A DNA stretch of 64,000 bases. It comes from Verrucomicrobiota bacterium (GTDB lineage Bacteria; Verrucomicrobiota; Verrucomicrobiia; Verrucomicrobiales; Verrucomicrobiaceae). Location: assembly GCA_025360015.1 (NCBI GenBank), contig JANYCZ010000064.1:1-64000 (forward strand). Direction: 5' to 3'. The position numbers and the translations under genes were made by a program. The notes under the pieces are model-generated. The model did no database searches. It had not been told where the DNA came from and saw only the letters and a program-made list of their open reading frames with translations. Below, piece by piece: positions 8,812-20,800 of this stretch (the stretch's first letter is position 1; the number at the start of each line of letters is the position of its first letter).

Positions 8812-9954
8812 TCAAGGAGCGACCGTCTCGACAAACTTGAACGCACCGCCCTTGACCTGCAGGATCACGGCCGCCTTCACCGCATCACGCTGGGCGTTGA
8901 TGGCCATCTTCCCAGTCACAGCGTCAAACTCCTTCGTCGCCGCAAGGGCATCGCGCAGCTTTGCGCCATCGGTGCTGCCAGCGCGGCTGATGCCGTCGGC
9001 AAGGAATTTGGCGGAGTCGTAGCCGAGCGCGGCCATCGCATCCGGCACTTTGCCGTTGTAACGCTTTTTGTAAGCTTCAACAAAGGCCGTCACCTTGGGG
9101 GATGCAGCATCCGAGGCATAGTGCGTGGAGAAGTAGTGGCCCTCGACTGCATCTCCTCCGATTTTTACCAGCGTATCACTCTCCCAGCCGTCGCCACCAA
9201 AAAGCGGCACATTGAGGCCGAGCTGCTTCGCCTGAATGCAAATGAGCGCCACATCTGTGTAGTAGCCGGGAACGAAGACAGCGTCTGGTGCAGCGGTCTT
9301 GATGGCAGTGAGCTGACCCTTGAAGTCCTTGTCACCACCGTTGAAATCCAGCTCGCTGACGATCTGCCCACCCGCTTTGGTGAAGCCTTCTTTGAAAAAT
9401 TTCGCCAGCCCCTTGCTGTAGTCGCTCTTCACATCCGTAAACACCGCCACCTTGGTCGCCTTCAGTGTCTTGGTCGCAAAGTTTGCCATCACCGTGCCTT
9501 GAAACGGGTCGATGAAGCAGACGCGGAAGATGTAATCCCCCGTTTCAGTGACCTTCGGGTTCGTGGATGCGGGGGAAATCATCGGAATGCCATTCTGCTG
9601 GCAGATCGGCGCTGCCTCCAGCGAACGGCTGGAAGCGACTTCGCCCAGTACTGCGATGACACCATCCTTGGAGATGAGCTTGTTCACGACGTTAGCCGGT
9701 TCACCCGCTTTGGACTGGTCGTCCTCCGTCTTAAGTTCGAATTTCTTGCCCATCACACCGCCTGCAGCATTCAGTTCCTCGATCGCCAACAGCGTGCCTT
9801 CATGCGAAGAAGTGCCAAAAGTGGCTTCCTTGCCTGTGAGAGAAGCAAATTCACCGACGAGAATGGTGTCGCCGCCGCCGCTCTTGCCACAACCGGTCAG
9901 CCCCAACAGGCCGCCGCCCACCAGCAGCGCTACATACTGCCAGCGGATGAGCAT
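8812..9954 (-). CDS. livK: branched-chain amino acid-type ABC transporter substrate-binding lipoprotein LivK
   Basis: 380 residues from ATG 9954. A second in-frame ATG at 10008 would add 18 residues and make the signal unusually long. The signal peptide ends in a lipobox, LTGC with Cys22, followed by a Gly/Ser tether, so the protein is a lipid-anchored receptor. The rest is a periplasmic binding protein type 1 fold: LVGEFASLTGKEATFG at the start, a NPKVTETGDYIFRVCFIDPFQG ligand-loop region and GYYTDVALICIQAKQLG in the second lobe. The family binds leucine/isoleucine/valine, other amino acids, amides or urea. I cannot tell which here. It is the first gene of the liv operon. Confidence 0.93.
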   Translation of the reverse strand: MLIRWQYVALLVGGGLLGLTGCGKSGGGDTILVGEFASLTGKEATFGTSSHEGTLLAIEELNAAGGVMGKKFELKTEDDQSKAGEPANVVNKLISKDGVIAVLGEVASSRSLEAAPICQQNGIPMISPASTNPKVTETGDYIFRVCFIDPFQGTVMANFATKTLKATKVAVFTDVKSDYSKGLAKFFKEGFTKAGGQIVSELDFNGGDKDFKGQLTAIKTAAPDAVFVPGYYTDVALICIQAKQLGLNVPLFGGDGWESDTLVKIGGDAVEGHYFSTHYASDAASPKVTAFVEAYKKRYNGKVPDAMAALGYDSAKFLADGISRAGSTDGAKLRDALAATKEFDAVTGKMAINAQRDAVKAAVILQVKGGAFKFVETVAP

Positions 9955-10165
9955 TCGCTTCGATCCGTGAATAATACCAGTCGGGGAGATGAGAAATCCT
10001 GTTTTCATAGAAATTAGTGCGGCACCTTCTAGCAGGCTCCCTGCCGAATGACGAACTGTTTTTTCACCCGCAGCAGAAGCGCGGTTCCATTTCGCAGAAT
10101 CACGGCACGGAACCTCAACAGCTTCTCCAGTGTCACCCGCAGAATCAAGGCATCACCGCCCATGG

Positions 10166-10188
10166 CGTGGCATTCACCTCATGCCACG
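10166..10188. repeat. 8-bp stem-loop between livK and a YHS-like gene
   Basis: CGTGGCAT at 10166-10173 and ATGCCACG at 10181-10188 are exact reverse complements around a 7-base loop. They sit in the 262-base region between the livK start and the stop of the next upstream minus-strand gene. Neither side is followed by a T-run. It may be a weak terminator for the YHS-like gene or an operator for livK. I see nothing else in this gap. Confidence 0.35.
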
Positions 10189-10216
10189 AGCATCCGCCGC
10201 TGAGCTATGGCTGAAC

Positions 10217-10441
10217 TCAGGATTTCGGCTTCACCTGATACTTACCAGGCGTCTTGTCGAATTTCTCTTTGCACTCTGCCGTGGCGAAGATGACGCGCTT
10301 GCCTTCTTTCGTCGTGCTGCGGAAAATCAAGCGGGCGTCTTTGTGGCAGACCGGACATTCGGTGTTCACCGGTGGATCAGCAGCGATGCTGTTAAGCGTG
10401 AGGGATGCCGTGAGGGCGAGGAGGGTCAGCAGTGTTTTCAT
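10217..10441 (-). CDS. small exported YHS-like cysteine protein
   Basis: 74 residues from ATG 10441 (MKTLLTLLALTASLTLNSIA, a signal peptide cut near residue 20). The mature part has a CPVC pair, then KRVIFATAECKEKFDKTPGKY, which resembles the YHS domain. That domain typically carries a CPV start and a C-x-x-x-F-x-x-P-x-x-Y ending, and is often found in copper or heavy-metal handling proteins. Three cysteines are visible. Metal binding is an inference from that likeness. The gene diverges from the membrane protein at 10558. Confidence 0.7.
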   Translation of the reverse strand: MKTLLTLLALTASLTLNSIAADPPVNTECPVCHKDARLIFRSTTKEGKRVIFATAECKEKFDKTPGKYQVKPKS

Positions 10442-10519
10442 GGTCGGTCGGATTGGGGTGAAAGCAGACAGTGGGATACTCAACGCATGAGACCTGATCT
10501 GTCACGCATGATTTTCAGC

Positions 10520-10547
10520 GTGACAGCGAATGCCCAGCCTGTCCTAG
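10520..10547 (+). promoter_or_regulatory. candidate promoter ending 10 nt before an ATG
   Basis: GTGACA at 10520-10525 and CCTAG at 10543-10547 precede the ATG at 10558 by only 10 bases. The same arrangement is seen before several other genes in this window. If the TAG element is part of the -10 region, the transcript would be leaderless or nearly so. Pattern-based inference only. Confidence 0.3.
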
Positions 10548-10557
10548 TGCGACATCC

Positions 10558-11097
10558 ATGGAATCATCGCCGCTGCCCTCCCCTCCCACTGCCATACTTC
10601 AGGTCATCGGCGGCATGTTCATCCTCTTTGGCAGCTTCGCTCTCGTCAGCATGGTCTCAAACTGCCGGCTCTGCTTTGCTTCGCTTGACGGGCAGACCGG
10701 ACTCATGGCGGAGATGATGCGCAGCAATCCCGCCTATCTCTCCATCATGCGGGCGCTCTTTCTCCCCGGCCTGCTCTTCGCGGTGCTGCAGTTCAGCTCT
10801 GGTGTGGGCCTCCTCCGCCTCAGTGCGTTTGCCCGCAAAGCAGCCCTCGGCTGCGCCCTCTATGGCATCGTGGCGGCACTCTTCACTGCCTGGCTGACCG
10901 TCACCTACACCCTGCCCTTCACGCTTGCCCACACCCTGCAGCAGGTGAAAAACCCGGCCATGCTCGAGACGACTCGAAACGTCACCCTTGCTTCTGGCTA
11001 CTTCGGCATCTTGCTCGGTCTGCTTTATCCTTTGGTCGCATTCATCCTGCTCAAACGTATCAAGATCCGCCGCTACGGCATCGCCCCTTCATGCTGA
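10558..11097 (+). CDS. four-helix membrane protein, function unknown
   Basis: 179 residues. Hydrophobic spans lie at about residues 13-33, 63-83, 95-118 and 145-165, with a basic C-terminus KRIKIRRYG. The second half of loop 1 holds a CRLC pair. I do not recognise a family. The stop overlaps the panB start by 7 bp, so the two genes are translationally coupled. A metabolic link is not obvious. Confidence 0.75.
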   Translation: MESSPLPSPPTAILQVIGGMFILFGSFALVSMVSNCRLCFASLDGQTGLMAEMMRSNPAYLSIMRALFLPGLLFAVLQFSSGVGLLRLSAFARKAALGCALYGIVAALFTAWLTVTYTLPFTLAHTLQQVKNPAMLETTRNVTLASGYFGILLGLLYPLVAFILLKRIKIRRYGIAPSC

Positions 11098-11855
11098 CTT
11101 CCCTCTCCGAACTCCTGCAACGCAAAGCCAGCGGCCCCAAGCTGGCCGTCTTAACTGCCTATGATTATCCCACGGCACGCATCCTGGATGATGCCGGAGT
11201 GGATCTCCTTCTCGTGGGAGATTCTCTCGGCATGGTCGTGCTCGGCCTGCCGGACACCACCGGTGTGACCATGGACATGATGGTGCACCACACCACGGCC
11301 GTCTGCCGTGGCACCGCGCGGGCTCCCGTCATGGCCGATCTGCCGTTTGCCAGCTACCTGACGCCGGAGATGGCGGTGGCCAATGCCCGACGCCTGATGG
11401 TCTGCGGCGCGGCCTGTGTAAAACTGGAAGGCGGCCTCAGCGTGCTGCCGCAGGTGCGGGCCATCATCGCCGCTGGCATTCCTTTCGTCGGCCACATCGG
11501 CATGCTGCCGCAAAGCGTGAAGGAGGAGGGCGGCTACAAGAAAAAGGGCAAGACCGCCGAGTCCATCGACCACCTCATCGCAGACGCCCAAGCGCTCGAT
11601 CAAGCCGGAGCCGTGGCCATCGTGTTGGAAAGCATCGTTCCCGCAGTCGCCTCGCAGATCACCAGCCTCGTCAAAGCCAGCACGATTGGCATCGGTGCCG
11701 GCTTAAACACCGATGGGCAGGTCCTTGTCACTCCGGATCTTCTCGGCAGCTTCCCCTGGTTTCGTCCGCCGTTTGCCAAAGCACGCGCGGATGTCGCGGG
11801 CGAGACACTGCGCGCGGTGGGCGAATACATCTCGGCCGTCAGAACTTCAGCCTGA
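11091..11855 (+). CDS. panB: 3-methyl-2-oxobutanoate hydroxymethyltransferase (PanB)
   Basis: 254 residues, close to the usual 260-280. PanB transfers a hydroxymethyl group from 5,10-methylene-tetrahydrofolate to alpha-ketoisovalerate, giving ketopantoate, the first committed step towards pantothenate and CoA. Motifs visible: LTAYDYPTARILDDAGVD, LLVGDSLGMVVLG (metal-binding Asp), MADLPFASY, VKLEGG, GIPFVGHIGMLPQSV, and IGIGAG near the C-terminus. The start overlaps the upstream membrane-protein gene. No panC or panD is in the window. Confidence 0.95.
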   Translation: MLTSLSELLQRKASGPKLAVLTAYDYPTARILDDAGVDLLLVGDSLGMVVLGLPDTTGVTMDMMVHHTTAVCRGTARAPVMADLPFASYLTPEMAVANARRLMVCGAACVKLEGGLSVLPQVRAIIAAGIPFVGHIGMLPQSVKEEGGYKKKGKTAESIDHLIADAQALDQAGAVAIVLESIVPAVASQITSLVKASTIGIGAGLNTDGQVLVTPDLLGSFPWFRPPFAKARADVAGETLRAVGEYISAVRTSA

Positions 11856-11880
11856 TCACGGCGGGCAGATGCCACCGCCA

Positions 11881-14800
11881 TCAAGGCGTGACTTTCAAGC
11901 GCATGAATTTGGCAGCCGGGGCATCATCAATCGAAGGCAGCAAGCGGAACGTGATGACTTCGGTGACACCGTCTCCCGTCGGCGCAGTAGAGCCCACCTG
12001 CTCAAGATTTTGCGCCTGGATCGCGGACCATGCGGCCAGGTTGGCTGAACTTTCGAGGACGTAGGTCAGAGTTCCGGGAACGATGCGCCTGCGATAGTTG
12101 AACGTGAAGTAGTGCTTGCCATCAGCAGGATTGACGCTGCTGACTGCTTTGGGCAGGATGTTTTTGTCAGCGGAGGTCGGGCTGGAGTTGAAGGCATATT
12201 CCAGCAGGTTGGGGATGCCGTCGCCATCCGCATCAGCCGTGGGGCTGTTGTTGGTGCCGGTGAGGTTGCTGGCAATGGCCCAGTCTTGATAAACGGTGTT
12301 GCGGCTGATGTTGAGCGCATAGGTTTTCACGGTGGTGCCATCTTGCGCCGTCACGACGACATTGATCGTCATGTTGTCACCGCTGAGCGTGATCGCTCCG
12401 CTGGCCGCGCCCGATGCCATGGTGGTTCCATTCACTGTGATGGCGGCACTGCTGCTGGACGCTGCTGGCGTGACGGTGAACGAGGTGGTCGCATTGGGCA
12501 TGGCCACTGCATAGGCCAGGACACCGCTGCCAAAGACCGGCGAGAGTGTGCCGACGCTGAGCGTGAGGCTGGAGAGGTTCGCGTTGGTGTCAGGCGTGGT
12601 GAAGACCATGTCGGCACCGCTGGCGGTGCCGGAGCCATCGGCTGCATTGACGCGGAAGTGATACATCGTGGCGGGAACCAGCCCCGTCAGCACCACATTC
12701 ACAGCCGTACTGCTGCTGCCCGTGACCGTGGCTGGAGCGGCCGCAACATGACTGCCGTAGCTGGTGTCCAAACCATAGTCAAAGGACACCCCCGCACCAC
12801 CGCCATTGGCGTTCACTGCAGCATTGAGAGCAGCGGTGACGCCCGTGATCGCAGTGGCTGCCAGAGTGGTGGCAGAAGGCGGCAGCGGCATGGCCGCCAA
12901 GGCCAGAGTGTGATAGGAAGTCACGCCACCGGCAGCCAGCATGAAGACTTCTCCCGTGGCGAGTGCGCTGCTGTTCACTGCAACGGCCACACTGCTGTTG
13001 ACGATGCTGTTGTTGCCTAATTGACCATTGCCGTTGTAACCCCAGGCCACCACGGTCCCGTCCGAGCAGGTCGCCATGCTGTAGTAATAGCCGGCCGTGA
13101 CTCCGACGACGGTTTTACCAGCCAGCGGAGTGCCCGCTGTCGTCACAGCGACCGGCACACTGCTGTTGGTGGTGCTGCCGTTGCCGAGCTGGCCAGTGAT
13201 GTTGTAACCCCAGGTGACAAGGGTGCCGTCCGAGCACAGGACCACGTTGTGTGCGTAACCGGCAGCCATGTCCACGATGGTTTTTCCCGCCAGCGGCGTC
13301 CCCGCAGTCGTCACAGCGACCGGCACACTGCTGTTGGTTGTGCTGCCGTTGCCGAGCTGGCCGTTGGTGTTCTGCCCCCAGGCAGCAAGAGTGCCATCAG
13401 AACACAGGGCGAGGTTGTGATTACCACCGACAGAGGTCGCCACGACAGTTTTGCCTGCCAGCGGCGTGCCCGCTGTCATCACCGCCACGGGCAGGCTGCT
13501 GTTGGTGGTCGTGTTGACGCCCAGCTGGCCGTAGAAATTGTAGCCCCAGGTGGACACCGTTCCATCAGAGCACAGCGCAAGGCAGTGATAGTAGCCAGAG
13601 CCGATGGCAACGACGGATTTCCCTGCAAGCGCCGTCCCAGCCGTCGTCACCGCGACGGGCAGACCGCTGTTGGTGGTGGTATTGTTGCCCAGCTGGCCGA
13701 AGGAATTGAGCCCCCAGGCGGCCAAAGTGCCATCCGCGCACAAAACCAGGTTATGCTCATAGCCGGTTGAGATGATGGCCGGGATTTTTCCCGCCAGCGC
13801 TGTGCCAGCGGTGGTCACCGGTACGGGCAGGCTGCTGTTGTTGAAGCTGTTGTTGCCCAGTTGACCGTAGAGGTTGTAGCCCCAGGCGGCCAGAGTGCCG
13901 TCACTGCACAGAGCCAGACTGTGCTCATATCCGCCCGCTAAAGTCAGGAGGGTGCGATTGGCCAGCGGCGTGGCTGCCGTCGTCACAGCGGTGGGGATGC
14001 TGCTGTCCGTGGTGGAGTTGTTCCCGAGTTCTCCGCTGATGTTCCAGCCCCAGGCGAGCGGCCTGATGCCCGCCCACATGAGCACAAGATCATTGCCCGT
14101 CCCACCATAGTAGCTGGCCACAAATTTGTAGGTCACTCCATGGTAGCTGAGATTTACGGCCTGCCCATGCGCCAGATTGCTGAACGCGCCACCGATGAAT
14201 CCCAGACCGGTGTTGTTGATCACAGTCAGTTGCGTGCCGGGGGCAGGAGCAAAGTTGAGGGAGGGGTTCACCGTACTGCCGGTGGCGTTGATGAGCGCGG
14301 TCGTCACCGGCACGTCTGCCGCTGAGTTGTAGCTGGCGGTGATGTCACTGGTGCCCGTGCCTGCCAGACTGAGATTGAACGTACCGGTGAAAGGATCATT
14401 GCTGACGAGATGCAGCGCAGCACTGCGGCCCAGAGAGGCACCTGGTGCAAACGTCACCACCACCGTGGTCGTGGCACCACTGGTCACCGTGCCAGCAGGA
14501 GGGGTGGTGATGGAAAAATCCGCAGCGTTCACACCATCAATGAAGGCACCGGTGACGGAGAGATCCACCGTGCCGGAATTGCCCACCATCAAGGTCTGGG
14601 TCACACTCGTCCCGACGGTGGCTCCGCCAAAATCCACCGTGCTGCCATTGAGCAGATTAGTGCCCACATTTTGCTGGACGAACAGGAGAGGCGAAGGCAG
14701 CGGCTGCGCGACGATGGCGAGATTGTGATAGGCATTTGATCCGGTGCAGGCCTGGACAAACTGCTCGCCGGCGGCAAGAGACGACGTGTTTACAGCCACA

Positions 14801-17800
14801 GGAACACTGCTCTGGGATGTCGAATTGTTGCCCAGTTCACCATACGAGCTATCCCCCCAGGTGGCGATGGTGCCATCTGAACAAAAAGCCATGCTGTGGT
14901 AAAGGCCGGCAGAAGCCGTGACAGGTGTTTTACCCGCCAGCACACCGCTGTTGAGCACCGCCACCGGCACGCTGCTGTTGGTGGTGCTGTTGTTGCCCAG
15001 CTGGCCATACGTGTTGTAACCCCACGCGGCCACGGTGCCGTCGGAGCACAAGGCCAGACTATGACCGCTCCCAGCGGACACTGACACGACGGCCTTTCCT
15101 GCCAGCACGCCGCCGGTGGTGACGGCCACGGGCACACTGCTGTTGGTGGTGCTGTTGTTGCCCAGCTGGCCATACGTGTTGTAGCCCCAGGTGGCCACGG
15201 TGCCGTCAGAACACACCGCCAGACTATGATATTGCCCTGCCGCTACTGCACTGACCGTTTTCCCCGCTAACACCCCGCTGGTAGTGACAGCCACCGGCAC
15301 GGTGCTTTGCGTGGTGCTGTTGTTGCCCAGTTGACCGAAAACGTTGTAGCCCCAGGCAATCACGGTGCCGTCAGAACACAATACCAGGCTGTGATACAGT
15401 CCTGCAGTCACCGAGATGACTGTCTTCCCCGCGAGCACGCCGCTGGTGGTGACCGCCACGGGCACTTTGCTGTCGGTTGTCGTGTTGTTGCCCAGCTGAC
15501 CATTGCTGTTGTAACCCCAGGCAGCAACGGTTCCGTCTGAGCACAAGGCCAGGCTGTGGCTGGCACCAGCGGCCACCGCCACCACAGTCTTGCCCGCGAG
15601 TACTCCGCTGTTGCTCACGGCCACCGGGACGCTGGAATCAGTTGTCGAGTTGTTGCCCATCTGGCCGTTGCTGTTGGAGCCCCACGCAGCCAGCGTACCG
15701 TCAGAGCAAAGCCCCAGCGAATGCGCACCCCCGGCAGATTGAGCGATGAGGGTTTTGCCGCTCAAAGGTGTCCCGGCAGTGGACACGGGAGTGGGCACCG
15801 GGAAACTGGTGCCCCCACCGCTGCCCAGTTGGCCGTTGAAATTGCTGCCCCAGGAGGCCACCGTGCCGTCTAAGCATAGCGCCACACTATAGGAGTTGCC
15901 GGCGGACAATACGGCGGCGGCCTTCCCGGCAAGAACACCCGAGATGCTCACATCCACGGGAACCGAACTGTTGGCGGTGCCGTTTCCGCCTAGCTGACCA
16001 TAGAAATTGTAGCCCCACGTGGTGAGGGTACCGTCTGAACAAAGCGCCAGCGTGTGGGATGCTCCACCCGCCATCCGGATGACGGTCTTTCCAGCCAGTA
16101 CTCCGCTGGTGCTCACAGCCACTGGCACGGTGCTTTGAGTGGTGCTGTTGTTGCCCAGCTGGCCATAGGTGTTGTTTCCCCAGGTGACCAGCTTGCCGTC
16201 TGAACAAAGCGCCAGACTGTGGGTGAAGCCAGCCGACACTCGAGTCACGGTCTTGCCAGCCAGCGCCCCGCTGGTGGTGACCGCCACCGGCACACTGCTG
16301 TTCGTGGTGCTGTTGTTGCCGAGCTGCCCATACGCGTTGTAGCCCCAGGCGGCCACCGTACCATCCGAACATGAGGCCAAGCTGTGATACTGCCCCGCCG
16401 CCACTGCACTGACCGTTTTCCCCGCCAGCGCCGTGCCGCTGGTGGTGACAGCCACTGGCACGCTGCTGTTGGTGGTGCTGTTGTTGCCCAGCTGGCCATA
16501 GAAGTTGTAGCCCCAGGCAAACACCGTGCCATCTGAGCAAAGCGCCATGCTGTGGTAATAGCCAGCAGCGACCGCGACGACGGTCTTGCCGGCCATTGCC
16601 CCGGTGGTGCTGACAGCCACCGGCACGCTGCTCTGCGTCGTGCTGTTATTGCCCAACTGGCCGTAAAGATTGTGGCCCCATGCAGCCAAGGTGCCATCCG
16701 AACACAGCGCCAACGCATGAGAAGCTCCCGCCGCCACAGCGGTCACGGTTTTGCCTGCCAGAACTCCGTTGACGGTTACCGCCACAGGCACGGCGCTTTG
16801 CGTGGTGCCGTTGTTGCCCAGCTGGCCGTTGGTGTTGTTGCCCCAGGCGGCCAATGTGCCGTCTGAACACAGCGCCACTGTGGAGCTGTAGCCGGCTGCA
16901 ACGGATGCCACGGTTTTACCTGCCAGCACGCCATCGGTTCTCACCGCCACAGGGATGGCAGAGGTCGAGGTCACATTGTCCCCCAGCTGACCAAAGCTGT
17001 TCAATCCCCATGCCATGGGGCGGTTGGCGGCCCACACCAGCACGAGATCATTGCCAGTGCCGCCATAGTAGTTCGCTACAAAGTGGTAAGTCTTGCCACC
17101 GTAGGTGATGGCCACATCCTGCCCCTGCGGAAGATTGGTGAAGCGTCCGTTGATAAAGCTGCTCCCGGTGTTGTTGACCACCGTCAGGCTGGTGCCGGGT
17201 ACGGGGGCGTAGTTGAGCGCGAAGTTGACCGTGCTGCCGTTCAAGTTGATCGTTGCCGCCGTAGCCGGAACGTCTGCCGCCGAATTGTAATTGGCCGAGA
17301 TGGTGGACACAGCGGTCCCCGCGAGATTGATGTTGAAGGGGCTGGTGTAAGGATCATTGCTGACAAGATGCAGCACCGCACTGCGGCTGAGCGGGCCTGC
17401 TGGGGTAAACGTCACCACAAAAGTGGTGGTGGCACCACTGGCTACCGTACCTGCTGGCGCGGTGGTGACGGCGTACTCCGCAGCGTTTGCACCGTCGATG
17501 GTGACTGCGGAGATGGAAAGATCCACCCTGCCCGAATTTCCCACCGTGAAGGTCTGGGCCACGCTCGCCCCCACATTGCCCACGCCAAAATCTGCGCTGC
17601 CCGCTCCGCTGATGAGATTGGTTCCCACATTTTGCTGCACAAAAATAGCAGGGGCCTGAGGCTGCGCCACGATGGCAAGATTGTGGGACGCGTTCGATCC
17701 GGTAGAGACCTGGGTGAACTGCTCGCCCACGGCCAGCGAACCCGTGCTCACCACCACCGGCACAATGCTGGAGTTAAGGCTGTTGTTGCCCAGTTCGCCG

Positions 17801-20800
17801 TTCGAGTTGGTGCCCCACGTGGCCACGGTGCTGTCTGAGCATAGGGCCATGCTGTGATACAACGCCGCAGACACCGCTGTGACCGTCTTGCCAGCCAGCA
17901 CACCGCTGGTGCTCACCGCCACCGGCACGGTACTTTGCGTGGTGCTGTTGTTGCCCAGTTGACCGAAGAGATTGTAGCCCCACGCGGCCACCGTGCCGTC
18001 TGAGGACAGCGCCAGGCTGTGATACTGCCCTGCGCACACTGCTACGACCGTCTTCCCCGCCAGCACTCCACTGGTGGTGATCGCCACGGGCACACTGCTG
18101 TTGGCAGTGCTGTTGTTACCCAGCTGGCCGCTGTTATTGTAGCCCCACGAGACAGTCGTGCCGTCTGAGCACAAGGCCATGCTGTGAGACTGCCCTGCGG
18201 AGACAGCTGTGACGCTCTTACCCACCAAAACCGTCCCGCTCGTGGTGACGGCAACCGGCACGCTGCTGCTGGTGGTGGTGTTGTTGCCCAGCTGGCCATA
18301 ACCGTTGTAACCCCAGGCGGTCACCGTTCCATCAGAGCACAAGGCTAGGCTGTGATACTGCCCTGCGGACACTGCAACGACCGTTTTTCCCGCCAGTGCC
18401 GTTCCACTGGTGATGACCGCCACGGGCACGTTGCTGTTGGTGGTGCTGTTGTTGCCCAGTTGGCCAAAAGCGTTGTAACCCCAGGCGACCATCGTTCCAT
18501 CAGAGCACAAGGCCATGCTGTGATACTGCCCTGCAGACACTGCAACGACCGTTTTGCCCGCCAGTGCCGTTCCACTGGTGGTCACCGTCACCGGCACGCT
18601 GCTGTTCGTAGTGCTGTTGTTGCCCAGTTGGCCATAGAGGTTGTAACCCCAGGCGGCCAGTGTGCCATCGGAGCAAAGTCCCAGCGAATGCCCGCCTCCT
18701 GCCGAGTGGGCGATGAGGGTCTTGCCGCTCAGAGGCGTCCCTGCGGTGGTGACCGGAACAGGCACCGGGAAAGTGGTGGGGCCGGCATTCCCGAGCTGGC
18801 CGTAGAAGTTGCTGCCCCAAGCGGCCGCGGTGCCGTCTGAGCACAGCACCGCGCTGTGGTAGTAGCCGGCGGACACCGCAATGACGGTCTTGCCCGTCAG
18901 CACGCTCCCGCTGCTGCTGACTGCAACCGGCACACTGCTGCTGCTGTAACTGCCGATGCCCAACTGGCCGTTGTTGTTATAGCCCCATACAGCCACCGTG
19001 CCGTCTGTGCACAGCGCCGTGTTGTGATAATAGCCCGCAGCCATGGCTGCCACGGTCTTGCCCGCCAGTAGGCCGCTGGTGCTGACTGCCACGGGCACCG
19101 TGCTCTGCGAGGTGCTGTTGTTTCCCAGCTGGCCGAAGGCGTTGTAGCCCCATGCAGCCATCGTTCCATCAGAGCACAGCGCCAGACAGTGATAATAACC
19201 GGCCGACACAGATGCCACAGTCTTGCCAGCCAGCACCCCGCTGGCAGTGACCGCTACGGGCACGCTGGAATTGGTTGTGGAATTGTTGCCCAACTGGCCA
19301 AAGCTGTTCTGGCCCCATGCCGCCGCTGTGCCGTCTGAGCACGATACCACACAGTGATACTGGCCTGCCGCCACTGACCTGACTGTTTTCCCCGCCAGCA
19401 CTCCACTGTTGGTAACCGCCACGGGCACGCTGCTGTTCGTGGTGCTGTTGTTGCCCAGCTGGCCATAGAAATTATAGCCCCAGGCGACCGCCGTGCCGTC
19501 AGAACACAGCGCTATCGTGTGGTCAAACCCTGCAACCACTGCGGTGGCAGTCTTGCCCGCCAGCGCACCGCTGGTGCTGACTGCCACCGGCACGTTGCTT
19601 TGGGTGGTGCTGTTGTTGCCGAGTTGGCCATAGAAGTTCCAGCCCCAGGCGGCTACCGTGCCGTCAGAGCACAGCGCCGCCGTGTGGTAGCCGCCAGCGG
19701 ATACGGCGATGACGGTCTTGCCCGCCAGTGCCGTGCCACTGGTGATCACCGCCACGGGCACGTTGCTGTTGGTAGTGCTGTTGTTGCCCAGCTGGCCGTT
19801 GGAGTTGTAGCCCCAGGCGGCCAGCGTACCGTCCGAACACAGCGCCACCGTATGGTATTGTCCGGCTGAAATGGAGGTCACCGTTTTACCTGCAAGCACA
19901 CCGGCAGTGCTCACCGCCGCGGGTGCGGGAAATGTCGTCGGAGCATTGTTCCCCAGCTGTCCATAGCTGTTCAATCCCCATGCCATGGGCCGGTTGTAGG
20001 CCCATTGGAGCACCAGATCATTGCCGGTGCCGCCGTAATAGTTGGCCGCAAAGTGGTAGGTCCTGCCACCATAGCTCATGGCCACATCCTGCCCCTGTGC
20101 AAGATTGCTGAAGCGACCGGCGATAAAGCCGAGTCCAGTGTTATTGACGACGGTGAAATTGGTGCCAGCTGATGGCGCGTATCCGAGCGTGAAGTTCACC
20201 GTGCTGCCCGTGGCCTGAAACGAGCCGGTGGTGAGCGGCACGGTAGCGGCTGAATTGTACGCCGCCGCCAGTGCGACCGTGCCATAGCCTGTAAGAGCCA
20301 CGTCAAACGAGGCGGTGGTCGGATCGTTGCTGACGAAATGGATCGCCGCACTGCGGCCAAGCCCGGCCGCTGGCGTGAACGTCACCGTCAGCGTCGTGCT
20401 GCCGCCTACGGCAATGGAAGTGGCGGCCGACTTGGTCACCACAAAGTCTGCGGCGTTGGCACCGTCGATGGTCACAGCAGACAGGCTCAGTGGCGCGGCG
20501 CCCGTGTTGAGCAGGGTAAAGACCTGTGCAGTCCCCATACCTGTCACGATGGCACCGAAGTCCACGATGCTGCTGCCACTGGCCAGGCCGGAGCCCGCCG
20601 GCTGCTGCACGACCAACTGCGGCGCGAGAGGGGCGGCGACCAATGCCAGAGTGTGGTAGGCGCTCTGACCGCTGACAGCCTGCACACAGACCTCCCCGGC
20701 AGCGAGGGAAGCGGTGCTAACGGCCACTGGCACGCTGCTGTTGGTGGTGGTGCTGTTGCCCAGTTCTCCGTCCACATCATAGCCCCATGTGACGGCTGTG

